Positions 36,973-46,172 of a stretch of DNA of 64,000 nt are shown in pieces; position 1 is the stretch's first letter; the number at the start of each line of letters is the position of its first letter. The DNA lies in contig JBMOOJ010000113.1 of the NCBI GenBank assembly GCA_049323835.1, forward strand, positions 6,204 through 70,203, read 5' to 3'. The notes beneath the pieces were generated by a model that had not been told where the DNA came from, ran no database searches, and was given only the letters and a program-made list of their open reading frames with translations. The translations under genes and the position numbers were made by a program. This stretch comes from SG-bin9 sp049323835 (GTDB lineage Bacteria > Pseudomonadota > Alphaproteobacteria > Rhizobiales > Xanthobacteraceae).

Positions 36973-37129
36973 TGAATGTTTTAAGCGAGGGCAAGTGAAA
37001 CTTTTCTCATTGGCTAAGTTTTCTCGTGTCAGCGGTACTCTGATCTTCGCCAGTGGCAAGAGTTGAGCATTTCCAGTCACGGCCTTTCCGGCTCCACTGT
37101 GCTCGCGAGCGGTGTGGGGACCAATTGCC

Positions 37130-39394
37130 GTGGCGGAACGAGACAGCGCGCGGTCGAAAGCTCAGGCGTGGCCGCCGGGCGGCGTGTCGCGTTCGCGTGA
37201 CATCGAGCTGGGATTTCTCCGCGGCAGCGCCTCCAGGGCCGCCGAATGGCTGCGACGTCAGGTGGCTGCCGAGGCGTCGCAGGCGCAGCTTCTGCCATGG
37301 GTTGCGATCGCGTTCGGCGCCGGGGTCTCGCTGTACTTCGGCGTTGCGCGCGAGCCCGTTCTGGCGGTGGTTGCGCCCGTTGCCGCGTTGCTGTGCGGGG
37401 CCGCCTTTCTCGCCCGCTGGCGGAGAGCCTTTCCGCTGCTCTTGCTGCTCGCCGTGTTTGCCGCCGGCTTCGCTGCGGCAACCTACAAAACCGTTCGGGT
37501 TGATCATGCGGTTCTGACGCGGCCGATGTTCGGTGTCGCACTGAAGGGCTTTGTCGAGACGCGGGAGGAGCGCGAACGCACCGACCGCTTCATCCTGCGC
37601 GTCACCGAGATGACGCACGACCGATACCCGGAAAAACTCGACAGGGTGAGGCTCTCGGTCAGAAAGGGTACGGCGCCGGCCGTCGGTCAATTCGTTGAGT
37701 TGAGGGCACGTCTGCTGCCGCCGCTCGCGCCGCTGCGGCCCGGCGGCTACGATTTTGCGCGCGACTTGTACTTTCAGGGTGTCGGTGCGTCGGGGTTCGC
37801 GATCGGCACGGTGAAGGTGCTCGAACCGCCGGTGCCGGCCGGCATCCGGCTCGGCTACGCGGCCGTCATGCAGGGCCTGCGCGACGGCATCGATGCGCGG
37901 ATCAAATCGGTGCTGAGCGGCGACCATCGCGCCATCGCGACCGCGCTTCTCACCGGCAAACGCGATGCGATTTCGTCGCCCGTCAACGAGGCGATGTTCA
38001 TTTCGGGGCTCGGCCATGTGCTGTCGATCTCCGGCTATCACATGGCGGTCGTCGCCGGCGTCGTGTTTTTCGCGGTACGAGCGGTGCTGGCGCTGATCCC
38101 GTCGCTGACGCCGGCTTTTCCGATCAAGAAATGGGCAGCGCTGGCTGCGCTCGCTGCGGCGCTGTTCTATCTGCTGCTGTCTGGCGCCGAAGTCGCGACG
38201 CAGCGTTCGTTTCTGATGACGGCGGTCGTCCTGCTGGCCATCATGGCCGATCGCCGCGCGATCACCTTCCGCACGCTGGCGATTGCGGCGCTCGTGGTGC
38301 TCGCGCTCGCACCGGAAGCGGTGGTGCATCCGAGCTTCCAGATGTCATTTGCGGCAACGCTCGGTCTCGTTGCGCTGGTCGAACGCGGCATGCCGATCCT
38401 GCTGGCGACGCCGGACAATTCGTCCGTTGCACGTGCGGCCTTGTGGGGCGGGCGCGAGATCGCGGCGCTTGCGCTGGCGTCGGTCGTTGCCGGCGTCGCG
38501 ACCCTGCCGTTTGCGGCGTACCACTTCCATCGCGTGACGCCTTACGGCGTGCTCGCCAATCTCGCAGCAATGCCTGTGGTCTCGGGCGTCGTCATGCCCG
38601 CGGGTTTGCTTGGGCTTGTCGCCATCCCGTTCGGCCTCGACGGCGTGTTCTGGCGCATCATGGAGATCGGCATCGGCTGGATGATTGCGGTGTCGCAGTG
38701 GGTGGCGGCATTGCCGGGTGCTGTCGGCCGAGTCAGCGCATTCGGCACGCTGCCCTTGCTCCTGGCGACCCTCGGCATCCTGCTGGTCTCGCTGCTGCGG
38801 ACGCCCTTGCGGTTCGCCGGTGCGGCCGTCCTTGCGGCTGCGGTCATGCTTGCAGCGGCAGCGCCGCATCCGGACATTCTGGTTGCTGGCGACGGGGAGA
38901 CCGTCGCGGTGCGCGGTGGTGATGGCCGGTTGCGGATCATGCGCGCCGAGAAGAACACTTTTCAGGTGCGTGACTGGCTGGCGTCGGATGCGGATGCCCG
39001 TACCGCAGCCGACAGATCGCTGGCAGATGGCGTGTCATGCGATGGCGCCGGCTGTGTGGTGGCGATGCCGGGCGGCGCGCTGGTTGGGCTGGCGCTGCGG
39101 CCGGAGGCGCTGCCTGATGACTGCGAGAGGACGGCACTGGTCGTCACCGCTCATCCGGCGCCGCGCGACTGCGCGGCCTTCGTGATTGATCGCGAGCGTT
39201 TGAAGAGCGAGGGAACGCTCGCGTTGCGGAGGCAGGGTGAGGATTTCGGGATCGTGGCGGTCCGCCCGCCGTCGATGGCGCGACCGTGGTATCCGCGGAC
39301 GGCCATCGTCACGGCGACATCAGCGACGCTGCAACGGCGTCAATCCGCGGCCGATGCTACGCCGCAGGACGGCGACGTTCAGCCAGATGATTGA
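37130..39394 (+). CDS. comEC: ComEC/Rec2 family competence membrane protein
   Basis: Inner membrane channel thought to carry single-stranded DNA into the cell during natural transformation. The protein (about 754 residues) has an N-terminal DUF4131 domain with an OB-like part (ALKGFVETREERERTDRF) and the Competence domain (ALLTGKRDAISSPVNEAMFISGLGHVLSISGYH, then SGAEVATQRSFLMTA and HPSFQMSFAATLGLVAL) with about ten helices. The C-terminal part (about residue 580 onward) is soluble but lacks the HxHxDH motif of the metallo-beta-lactamase-like domain. The GTG at 37130 is chosen; 37112 is an in-frame alternative. Confidence 0.88.
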   Translation: MAERDSARSKAQAWPPGGVSRSRDIELGFLRGSASRAAEWLRRQVAAEASQAQLLPWVAIAFGAGVSLYFGVAREPVLAVVAPVAALLCGAAFLARWRRAFPLLLLLAVFAAGFAAATYKTVRVDHAVLTRPMFGVALKGFVETREERERTDRFILRVTEMTHDRYPEKLDRVRLSVRKGTAPAVGQFVELRARLLPPLAPLRPGGYDFARDLYFQGVGASGFAIGTVKVLEPPVPAGIRLGYAAVMQGLRDGIDARIKSVLSGDHRAIATALLTGKRDAISSPVNEAMFISGLGHVLSISGYHMAVVAGVVFFAVRAVLALIPSLTPAFPIKKWAALAALAAALFYLLLSGAEVATQRSFLMTAVVLLAIMADRRAITFRTLAIAALVVLALAPEAVVHPSFQMSFAATLGLVALVERGMPILLATPDNSSVARAALWGGREIAALALASVVAGVATLPFAAYHFHRVTPYGVLANLAAMPVVSGVVMPAGLLGLVAIPFGLDGVFWRIMEIGIGWMIAVSQWVAALPGAVGRVSAFGTLPLLLATLGILLVSLLRTPLRFAGAAVLAAAVMLAAAAPHPDILVAGDGETVAVRGGDGRLRIMRAEKNTFQVRDWLASDADARTAADRSLADGVSCDGAGCVVAMPGGALVGLALRPEALPDDCERTALVVTAHPAPRDCAAFVIDRERLKSEGTLALRRQGEDFGIVAVRPPSMARPWYPRTAIVTATSATLQRRQSAADATPQDGDVQPDD

Positions 39395-39411
39395 CGCGCA
39401 AAGAAAAGGCG

Positions 39412-40113
39412 TCAGTAGCGGCGGAAAATGCTGACCAGCTTGCCTTGAATGCGAACGCGGTTCGGCGGCAGGATGCGCACCTCATAAGCGGTGTTTGCGG
39501 GTTCGAGCGCAATCGATGCGCCGCGGCGGCGGAAACGCTTCAGGGTCGCTTCTTCCTCGTCGATCAGCGCCACGACGATGTCGCCGGTATCGGCGCCCTC
39601 GGTCTTCTGGATCAACGCGATGTCGCCGTCGAGAATACCGGCCTCCATCATCGAATCGCCGCGGACCTCCAGCGCATAGTGTTCCCCGGAGCCGAGCATT
39701 TCGGGCGGCATGCTGATGGTGTGGCTGCGGGTCTGCAGCGCCTCGATCGGCGTACCGGCGGCAATGCGGCCCATGACCGGGATCGAGACGGGGCGTCCGC
39801 CTTCGTCCTCCGACGCCGTGCGGATCCTGCCGAGATTGCCCTCGATGACGCTCGGGGTGAAGCCGCGGCGTCCGCCACCGCCGCCAGCGGCGGCTGCGAG
39901 GTCCGGAAGCTTGATCACCTCGATGGCGCGCGCGCGATTCGGAAGGCGGCGGATGAAGCCGCGCTCTTCGAGCGCTGTAATGAGCCGGTGGATGCCGGAT
40001 TTCGATCGCAGATCGAGCGCATCCTTCATCTCGTCGAAGGAAGGCGGGACGCCGGCTTCCTTGAGACGGTCGTTGATAAAACGCAGAAGCTCGAACTGTT
40101 TGCGCGTCAGCAT
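39412..40113 (-). CDS. lexA: LexA repressor
   Basis: SOS response repressor that cleaves itself when RecA filaments form. In 233 residues, the N-terminal winged helix-turn-helix (MLTRKQFELLRFINDRL, then RSKSGIHRLITALEERGFIRRL) is followed by a Gly-rich linker. The C-terminal peptidase has the Ala-Gly cleavage site at residues 119-120 (GRIAAGTPIEA), the catalytic Ser154 in RGDSMMEAGI and Lys192 in TLKRF. Its own promoter carries a perfect SOS box at 40272-40286, and another likely target is the double box at 11962-11992. Confidence 0.97.
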   Translation of the reverse strand: MLTRKQFELLRFINDRLKEAGVPPSFDEMKDALDLRSKSGIHRLITALEERGFIRRLPNRARAIEVIKLPDLAAAAGGGGGRRGFTPSVIEGNLGRIRTASEDEGGRPVSIPVMGRIAAGTPIEALQTRSHTISMPPEMLGSGEHYALEVRGDSMMEAGILDGDIALIQKTEGADTGDIVVALIDEEEATLKRFRRRGASIALEPANTAYEVRILPPNRVRIQGKLVSIFRRY

Positions 40114-40271
40114 CTCGGTCGTCCCCCAATTCAGCTCTGTCAGGTCAGGCCTGTCAGGCTCAGCGCCGCGCCGCTCATACCTCCTCTGAATCCATGGCCA
40201 CAGCTGGGCGTCGCCGGAGGGTCATTTCGAGGCGCGAGTCACTCGAAACAAATCATGAACGGACACTATAT

Positions 40272-40286
40272 GTTCCATATGTGTTC
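40272..40286 (-). promoter_or_regulatory. SOS box of the lexA promoter
   Basis: GTTC-CATATGT-GTTC on the plus strand reads GAAC-N7-GAAC toward lexA, the alphaproteobacterial LexA site. On the minus strand the box directly precedes a TATAGT -10-like hexamer (40266-40271) and follows a TTGCGG -35-like hexamer, so LexA would block its own promoter. The leader to the ATG at 40113 is about 150 bases. Confidence 0.9.
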
Positions 40287-40325
40287 CGCAACCCCTTAAT
40301 TTCACGTCAACAAGGCGAGCTTTCG

Positions 40326-41534
40326 TCAAACCGGAAGCTTAAGGATAACGCACGGCGAGCCCCTGGCGGCTGCGGGAGCGTGTGGCTGACGGATGAGGAG
40401 TCCGTTCGCGGACGACAGGTGAGCCGACAGCGAACTGTCTTGCTGGGTCACCGGCGTCGCGACGGTGACGCCGTTGTCGCCGGCGCTGAGGTGCGCTCGC
40501 ATGTACTCCTCGCGCTCGTCGTTTGCCGCCAGGTCGCGGCCGAGCACCGCGTGCTCGCGTGGGTGAAGGATATCGCTTCGGCCGAGCAGTGCGCGGAGCA
40601 GCGGCACCATGAACAGGAAGGCGCAGACGTAGGACGATACGGGATTGCCGGGAAGGCCGATCACGCGCATGCGGCCGAGCCGGCCGTGCATCATCGGCTT
40701 GCCGGGACGCAGCGCGATTTTCCAGAACGCAATGCCAGTGCCTTCTGCTTCGAGCGCGCGCTTGACCACGTCGTGATCACCGACCGACGCGCCGCCGGTT
40801 GTGACGAGAAGGTCGACGTCAAGATCGCGCGCACGGCGGATGGCCGCGGTCGTCGCCTCCATCGTGTCGGCAGCGATACCGAGATCGAGCGCTTCGGCGC
40901 CTTCATTCCTTGCAAGCGCACGCAGGCCGTAGCCGTTCGAATAGACGATCTGGCCGGGGCCGGGCGAGGCGCCCGGCATGACCAGTTCATCGCCTGTTGC
41001 AAGCAGCGCGATCTTCGGCCGCTTGCGCACGGGAAGCTGCGCGTAATTCATGCTCGCCGCCAGCGAGAGATCGCGATCAATGACGAGGCGGCCGCGCTTG
41101 AGCAGCACGTCGCCCTCGCGGAAATCGATTCCGGCACGGCGGATATGGCGGCCGGTCCTCGCGGCTTCGTTGACGACCACAACGTCGCCGTCGCGAGACG
41201 TATCTTCCTGGATCACGATCGCGTCCGCGCCGTCCGGCACGACACCGCCCGTGAAGATGCGTGCGGCTTCGCCCGCGCTGATCGCACGATCGAACGGCCG
41301 TCCCGCGGCGACTTCGCCGATGACCTTCAGGCGTGCACCGAGCGACGCATCGCTCGCACGAACCGCATAGCCATCCATGGCCGACATCGCTTGCGGCGGC
41401 TGGGTGCGGCGCGCGGCGATATCCTGCGCGAGCACGCGATGCAGCGCGTCATCGAGCGGCACGTTCTCCTCGCCAAGCGGTGCGGCGTCCCTCAGGATCG
41501 CATTCAACGCATCTTCGACTGGCATCAGCGCCAC
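40326..41534 (-). CDS. moeA: Molybdopterin molybdotransferase
   Basis: Inserts molybdate into adenylylated molybdopterin, the last step of molybdenum cofactor synthesis. The 402-residue protein shows PPQAMSAMDGYAVRASD, GEVAAGRPF, IFTGGVVPDGADAIVIQED, the MoCF-domain TTGGASVGDHDVVKRAL and LPGNPVSSYVCAF. The GTG at 41534 (reading MALMPVEDAL) follows GGGAGA and matches the family start better than the ATG three codons on. It follows moaC by 14 bases. Confidence 0.93.
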   Translation of the reverse strand: MALMPVEDALNAILRDAAPLGEENVPLDDALHRVLAQDIAARRTQPPQAMSAMDGYAVRASDASLGARLKVIGEVAAGRPFDRAISAGEAARIFTGGVVPDGADAIVIQEDTSRDGDVVVVNEAARTGRHIRRAGIDFREGDVLLKRGRLVIDRDLSLAASMNYAQLPVRKRPKIALLATGDELVMPGASPGPGQIVYSNGYGLRALARNEGAEALDLGIAADTMEATTAAIRRARDLDVDLLVTTGGASVGDHDVVKRALEAEGTGIAFWKIALRPGKPMMHGRLGRMRVIGLPGNPVSSYVCAFLFMVPLLRALLGRSDILHPREHAVLGRDLAANDEREEYMRAHLSAGDNGVTVATPVTQQDSSLSAHLSSANGLLIRQPHAPAAARGSPCVILKLPV

Positions 41535-41548
41535 GGACGTTCTCCCAA

Positions 41549-42049
41549 TCACGCCGCGCGGAAATGGCCGGACTTGCCGCCCTTTTTCTCGATCAGCCGG
41601 ATCGCGTCGATGCGCGCCGAGCGTTCGACGGCCTTCACCATGTCGTAGATGGTGAGGCAGGCGACCGAGACTGCCGTCAGCGCTTCCATTTCGACGCCGG
41701 TCGGACCCTTGACCTTCACCGTGGCGCGCACGCGACAGCCGGGAAGCCTCTTGTCGGGCTCGATATCGACGACGACCTTCGACAGCGCGAGCGGATGGCA
41801 CAGAGGGATGAGTTCCGACGTGCGTTTCGCCGCCATGATCCCGGCGATGCGGGCCGTGGCCAGCACGTCGCCCTTCTTCGCCTTGCCCTTGACGATCAGG
41901 TTGAGCGTGGCCTTGCTCAGCAGCACCACGCCTTCGGCAACGGCCATGCGCTCGGTGTCGGCTTTCTCGGATACATCCACCATCCGTGCCTCGCCCTTGC
42001 CGTCGATATGGGTGAGGGCTTTGCTCCGGGAGGTGGGTTTGCTGGCCAT
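41549..42049 (-). CDS. moaC: Cyclic pyranopterin monophosphate synthase
   Basis: Forms cyclic pyranopterin monophosphate after MoaA in molybdenum cofactor synthesis. The 166-residue protein has the family motifs LTHIDGKGEARMVDVSEK, AKKGDVLATARIAGIMAAKRTSELIPLCHPL (active-site Cys and His) and MEALTAVSVACLTIYDMVKAVER with the catalytic Lys/Asp. It lies between trpC and moeA, a common Rhizobiales order. Confidence 0.95.
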   Translation of the reverse strand: MASKPTSRSKALTHIDGKGEARMVDVSEKADTERMAVAEGVVLLSKATLNLIVKGKAKKGDVLATARIAGIMAAKRTSELIPLCHPLALSKVVVDIEPDKRLPGCRVRATVKVKGPTGVEMEALTAVSVACLTIYDMVKAVERSARIDAIRLIEKKGGKSGHFRAA

Positions 42050-42061
42050 CGACGACGGCTC

Positions 42062-42871
42062 CTATGCGCTCTTGCGCGTGTCGCGCGCGAGCAGGGTGCG
42101 CGTTGCGGCCGTCACGTCGGCCTGGCGCATCAGGCTCTCGCCGACGAGGAACGTCGACATGCCGACCTTTGCCAGGCGTGTGAGGTCGTCGGGCGTGAAG
42201 ATGCCGCTCTCGCCGACCATGACGCGATCCTTCGGGATCAAGGGCGCCAGCGTCTCGCTGGTGGCTAGCGTGGTTTCGAAGGTGCGCAGGTTGCGATTGT
42301 TGACGCCGACCATCGGCGACTTGAGCTTCAGCGCGCGTTCGAGTTCGGCGCGATCGTGAACTTCGAGCAGGACATCCATGCCAAGCGCGATGGCCGTGTC
42401 TTCGATCTCGCGTGCCGCGCCATCGTCGAGCGATGCCATGATGATCAGGATGCAGTCAGCGCCGTGCGCGCGCGCCTCGTAAACCTGATACGGCTCGAAC
42501 ATGAAGTCCTTGCGCAGCACCGGCAACTGCGTTGCCGCCCGCGCGGCGACCATGAACTCCATGTGGCCCTGGAACGAGGGCGCATCCGTCAGCACCGACA
42601 GGCAGGCCGCGCCGCCAACCTCGTAAGCCTTCGCCAGCGCCGGCGGATCGAAATCGGCGCGGATCAATCCCTTCGACGGCGAGGCTTTCTTGATCTCGGC
42701 GATCAGCGCGTAGTCTCCGCGGGCGATCCGTTCGCGGATCGATTTGAGAAAGCCGCGCGGCGGGCTCGCGGTCTTGGCGGCAGCCTCGACGTCGCTCAGG
42801 GGCCGCGCGCGCTTGGCGGCTGCGATCTCTTCCCGCTTGTAGGTTTCGATCTTGGCGAGGATGTCGGACAA
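42062..42871 (-). CDS. trpC: Indole-3-glycerol phosphate synthase
   Basis: TIM-barrel enzyme of tryptophan synthesis, about 269 residues. Motifs include YALIAEIKKASPSKGLI (catalytic Lys), VLTDAPSFQG, LPVLRKDFMFEPYQVYEARAHGADCILII, GVNNRNLRTFE and MVGESGIFTPDD. The start is uncertain: the ATG at 42892 overlaps the trpD stop (ATGA), but a TTG at 42871 (reading MSDILAKIE) follows GAGGAG and matches the known N-terminus of relatives. Confidence 0.94.
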   Translation of the reverse strand: MSDILAKIETYKREEIAAAKRARPLSDVEAAAKTASPPRGFLKSIRERIARGDYALIAEIKKASPSKGLIRADFDPPALAKAYEVGGAACLSVLTDAPSFQGHMEFMVAARAATQLPVLRKDFMFEPYQVYEARAHGADCILIIMASLDDGAAREIEDTAIALGMDVLLEVHDRAELERALKLKSPMVGVNNRNLRTFETTLATSETLAPLIPKDRVMVGESGIFTPDDLTRLAKVGMSTFLVGESLMRQADVTAATRTLLARDTRKSA

Positions 42872-42888
42872 GCCTTCGCTCTCCTCGA

Positions 42889-43905
42889 TCATGACATGTT
42901 GGAAACGCGGACGAGCTGCGCCAGCTTGTCGGCAGCCGCGCCGCTGTCGAGCGACTTCGCGCCCATCGCAACGCCGTCCTTCAGATCCTTGGCGCGGCCT
43001 GCGACGACGAGTGCGGCGGCGGCATTCAGGATTGCCACATCGCGATAGGCGCTCGGCTTGCCCTCAAGCACACCGCGCAGCGCCCTGGCATTTGCATCGC
43101 CATCACCGCCCTTGAGTGCATCGCCGTTGGCGCGCGGCAGTCCGACATCGTCGGGCTTCACCTCGAATGTCGTGATCTTGCCCTTGTCGAGGGCAGCAAC
43201 GAAGGTCGGGCCGGTGAGGGTGATCTCGTCGAGCCCGTCGGAGCCATGCACGACCCAGGCGGCCTCGGCGCCGAGATTCTTCAGCACCTCCGCAAGCGGC
43301 TGCACCCACTGCTTGGAGAATACGCCGACCATCTGCCGCTTCACGCCGGCCGGATTGGACAGCGGTCCGAGCAGATTGAAGATTGTGCGGGTCGCGAGCT
43401 CGACCCGCGTCGGGCCGACGTTCTTCATTGCCGGGTGATGGACCGGCGCGAACATGAATCCGATGCCCGCGTCCTGCACGCAGCGGCTGACTTGATCAGG
43501 CGTGATGTCGATTTTCACGCCGAGCGCCATCAGCACGTCGGCCGCGCCCGACTTCGACGACAGCGCGCGGTTGCCGTGCTTGGCGACCGGCACGCCGGTG
43601 CCGGCGACGATGAACGACGCGCAGGTCGAGACGTTGACGGAGCCCGAGCCGTCACCGCCGGTGCCGACCACATCGACTGCATCGGGTGGCGCCTTCACGG
43701 TCAGCATCTTCGCGCGCATGGCGCTGACGGCGCCGGTGATCTCGTCGACGGTTTCGCCGCGCACGCGCAGCGCCATCAGGAGGCCGCCCATCTGCGACGG
43801 CGTCGCTTCGCCCGACATCATCCGGTCGAAGGCCGCGGCGGCCTCGTCGCGCGAGAGCGTCGCGCCAGTCGCGACCTTTCCGATGATGGCCCTGAAATCA
43901 TCCAT
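42889..43905 (-). CDS. trpD: Anthranilate phosphoribosyltransferase
   Basis: Second step of tryptophan synthesis, joining anthranilate and PRPP. The 338-residue protein has GTGGDGSGSVNVSTCASFIVAGTGVPVAKHGNRALSSKSGAADVL (PRPP-binding glycine loop and following segment), FMFAPVHHPAMKNVGPTR and NLLGPLSNPAG. trpC follows with an overlap. No trpE or trpG gene is next to it; many relatives carry these fused elsewhere. Confidence 0.95.
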   Translation of the reverse strand: MDDFRAIIGKVATGATLSRDEAAAAFDRMMSGEATPSQMGGLLMALRVRGETVDEITGAVSAMRAKMLTVKAPPDAVDVVGTGGDGSGSVNVSTCASFIVAGTGVPVAKHGNRALSSKSGAADVLMALGVKIDITPDQVSRCVQDAGIGFMFAPVHHPAMKNVGPTRVELATRTIFNLLGPLSNPAGVKRQMVGVFSKQWVQPLAEVLKNLGAEAAWVVHGSDGLDEITLTGPTFVAALDKGKITTFEVKPDDVGLPRANGDALKGGDGDANARALRGVLEGKPSAYRDVAILNAAAALVVAGRAKDLKDGVAMGAKSLDSGAAADKLAQLVRVSNMS

Positions 43906-44014
43906 GAAACGTCGAGTCCGCCTGATCGCAACGAAGAAGGTGTGACGGTCTTAGCGCGGATTGCGCCGCGGTGGAATGGCGGGAGAGCAGGGCGGTTGCG
44001 CCCCGCCTGAGATT

Positions 44015-45925
44015 TCAGTTGGCGTTGTTGGCGCCTGTGACCTGCGCGACCGCGGCCTGATTGACGCTGACGCCGATTTCGGATTCCAGCTTGGCAATGT
44101 ACTGGCTGACATATTCGTCGGAGATGCCGCGCTGGAGCGCGTCCTTCAGCCGCTTGGCGTCGGCGGTGGTGAGATCGACTGCAGGCACGGTGATATCGGT
44201 GAGGCGATAGACGATCCATTCCGAGGCGCTGGAGCCGGAGGTTTGTCCGCTCGCGCCTTTTGCAAGTCCGAAGGCCGATTGCACGAGGCCTGGCGGGACA
44301 CCTGCAGGGTTTGCGTCACGTTTGAACCCCGCCTCGCTTTCGACCTTGAGACCGAGGGCGGCCGCTTCGTCTGCGAGCTTGGCGCCGCCCTTGTCGAGTT
44401 TCTCGATCAGTTCGGTCGCTTTGGCGCGCAGGCGCGTCGTGATCTGGTCGTCACGCCAGCGGGCCTCGACCTGATCCTTGACCTCATCGAGATTGCGCTC
44501 GCGCGAGGGTGTGATACCGAGCACTTCGAACCAGATGTAGCCGCCGTTGGCCTGGAGCGGATCGTTCTCGACGCCGACGTTGCTGGCGAACGCGCCCGAG
44601 ATGACATCGACATTCTGCGGCAGGCCGGTCGTCACCTGCTTGCCGTCCGGTGCGCGGCCGGAGCGATCGGTATCGAACGTCACGGCGGTCAGGCCGAGCT
44701 TCTGCGCCGCATCGGCGATGTTGGAGCCGCCGCCGCGTTCGTCTTCCATCTTGTTGTGCAGATCCTGCACTTCGGCGCGCGCGCGCTCGAGCGCGAGGTC
44801 TTTCTTGATGCTGTCAGCGACCGTCTCATAGGCCGGGGTCGAGCCCGGCTCGATCTTGCCGACTTTCACCAGTGCGAAGCCGAAGCCGCTTTGCACCGGC
44901 TGGCTGACGTCATTGGCGGCGAGCGCAAAGGCGGCGTTGGCGACGGCGGCGTCGATTACCGCCGATTTGGCGACGATGCCGAGATCGATGTCGGTGGCGC
45001 TGAGCTTGCGCTCCTTGGCGAGGTCCTCGAACGAGAGGCCACCGGCGATCTTCTCGCGCGCGGCCTTCGCCTCGTCGGCGTTCGGGAACACGATCTGCGA
45101 AATCTGCCGTTTTTCAGGCTGCGCCAGCTTGTCCTTGCGATCCTCGTAGACCTTTCTCGCATCGTCGTCCGATACCGTGGTCCACTTGGCGATGGCGTCC
45201 GGCGTCATCGCGACGACCGCGATCTTGCGATACTCCGGCGCGCGGAACAGCGTCTTGCGCTCATCGAAGTACTTGGTCAGCGTCTCCTGCGAGGGTGCCT
45301 CGATCGTGCCGGCCTGCGCGGCCCCAAGACGAATGAACTCGATCGAACGCTGTTCGTTCTGGAAGCGGCTGACCGCGTCGAGCAGCGTCTTGCTCGGCTC
45401 AACGCCTGCGGTGAGGGTGCCGGCGATTTCGCGGCGGAGCGTGACGCGGCGCTGCTCGGCGATGTAGCGCTGCTCGGTGAAGCCGAACTGGCGGATGATC
45501 GCAGCGAAGCGGTTCGGATCGAAATTGCCGGACACGCCCTTGAAATTCGGGTCGTTCTGGATCGCCTTGACGACCTCCGCATCCGATTGGCTCAGGCCCA
45601 TGCGGCGGGCGCCTTCGTCGAGCGCCGCTTCCGAGATCACCTGCTGCAAGACCTGCCGGTCGAGGCCGAAGGTGCGCGCCTGGTCGAGGGTGAGAGGACG
45701 GCCGAACTGGCGTCCGATCTGCTGCAGCTTGTCGGTGTAGAGCGTGCGGAACTGTTCGACCGAGATTTCGGTGCGGCCGATCTTGGCCAGCGTCGATTGC
45801 CCGAACCCCTTGAAGATGTCGGCAATGCCCCAGACGGCGAACGAGATGATCAGGACGCCCATGACGGTGCCCATGACCACTTTGCCCAGCCAGTTCGATG
45901 AGGCGCGGCGAATTCCCCGGAGCAT
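44015..45925 (-). CDS. Peptidyl-prolyl cis-trans isomerase, PpiD-like
   Basis: Periplasmic folding factor anchored in the inner membrane, 636 residues. After a short cytoplasmic N-terminus comes one membrane helix at about residues 15-36 (VVMGTVMGVLIISFAVWGIADI), a SurA/PpiD-like N-terminal chaperone domain (FGQSTLAKIGRTEISVEQFRTLYTDKLQ) and a parvulin domain near residues 255-365 (EKRQISQIVFPNADEAKAAREKI to FGFALVKVGKIEPG). The C-terminal half is helical and ends in a disordered tail. It may assist outer membrane proteins such as those inserted by BamA. It is divergent from tpiA and followed by trpD. Confidence 0.9.
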   Translation of the reverse strand: MLRGIRRASSNWLGKVVMGTVMGVLIISFAVWGIADIFKGFGQSTLAKIGRTEISVEQFRTLYTDKLQQIGRQFGRPLTLDQARTFGLDRQVLQQVISEAALDEGARRMGLSQSDAEVVKAIQNDPNFKGVSGNFDPNRFAAIIRQFGFTEQRYIAEQRRVTLRREIAGTLTAGVEPSKTLLDAVSRFQNEQRSIEFIRLGAAQAGTIEAPSQETLTKYFDERKTLFRAPEYRKIAVVAMTPDAIAKWTTVSDDDARKVYEDRKDKLAQPEKRQISQIVFPNADEAKAAREKIAGGLSFEDLAKERKLSATDIDLGIVAKSAVIDAAVANAAFALAANDVSQPVQSGFGFALVKVGKIEPGSTPAYETVADSIKKDLALERARAEVQDLHNKMEDERGGGSNIADAAQKLGLTAVTFDTDRSGRAPDGKQVTTGLPQNVDVISGAFASNVGVENDPLQANGGYIWFEVLGITPSRERNLDEVKDQVEARWRDDQITTRLRAKATELIEKLDKGGAKLADEAAALGLKVESEAGFKRDANPAGVPPGLVQSAFGLAKGASGQTSGSSASEWIVYRLTDITVPAVDLTTADAKRLKDALQRGISDEYVSQYIAKLESEIGVSVNQAAVAQVTGANNAN

Positions 45926-46172
45926 ATCAATCCATCATTCGGTTCGGGTGAGCGGCCGTCCATCTCGCGGTGGCGATCGGAAGCGGCGCAACGATTAATT
46001 ATGGCGTCTATAAAAGGGTTTAGCCAGTGCCGCAACCTTGGGCATGCGCTCCGAAGCCAGCGGCGGATTGAAGCGGCGATCCGGCCCGTTGTGGAGCGTC
46101 CTGGCCGGCAACTGGCGCGGCCGGAAAGCCTCTGCTAGCGCAAGTCCCAATCCGCAACATCTGAGAGGCATC

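Noticed and set aside
43306..44010. Long plus-strand frames opposite trpD and trpC
   Set aside because: They are shadows of well-recognised minus-strand tryptophan genes.
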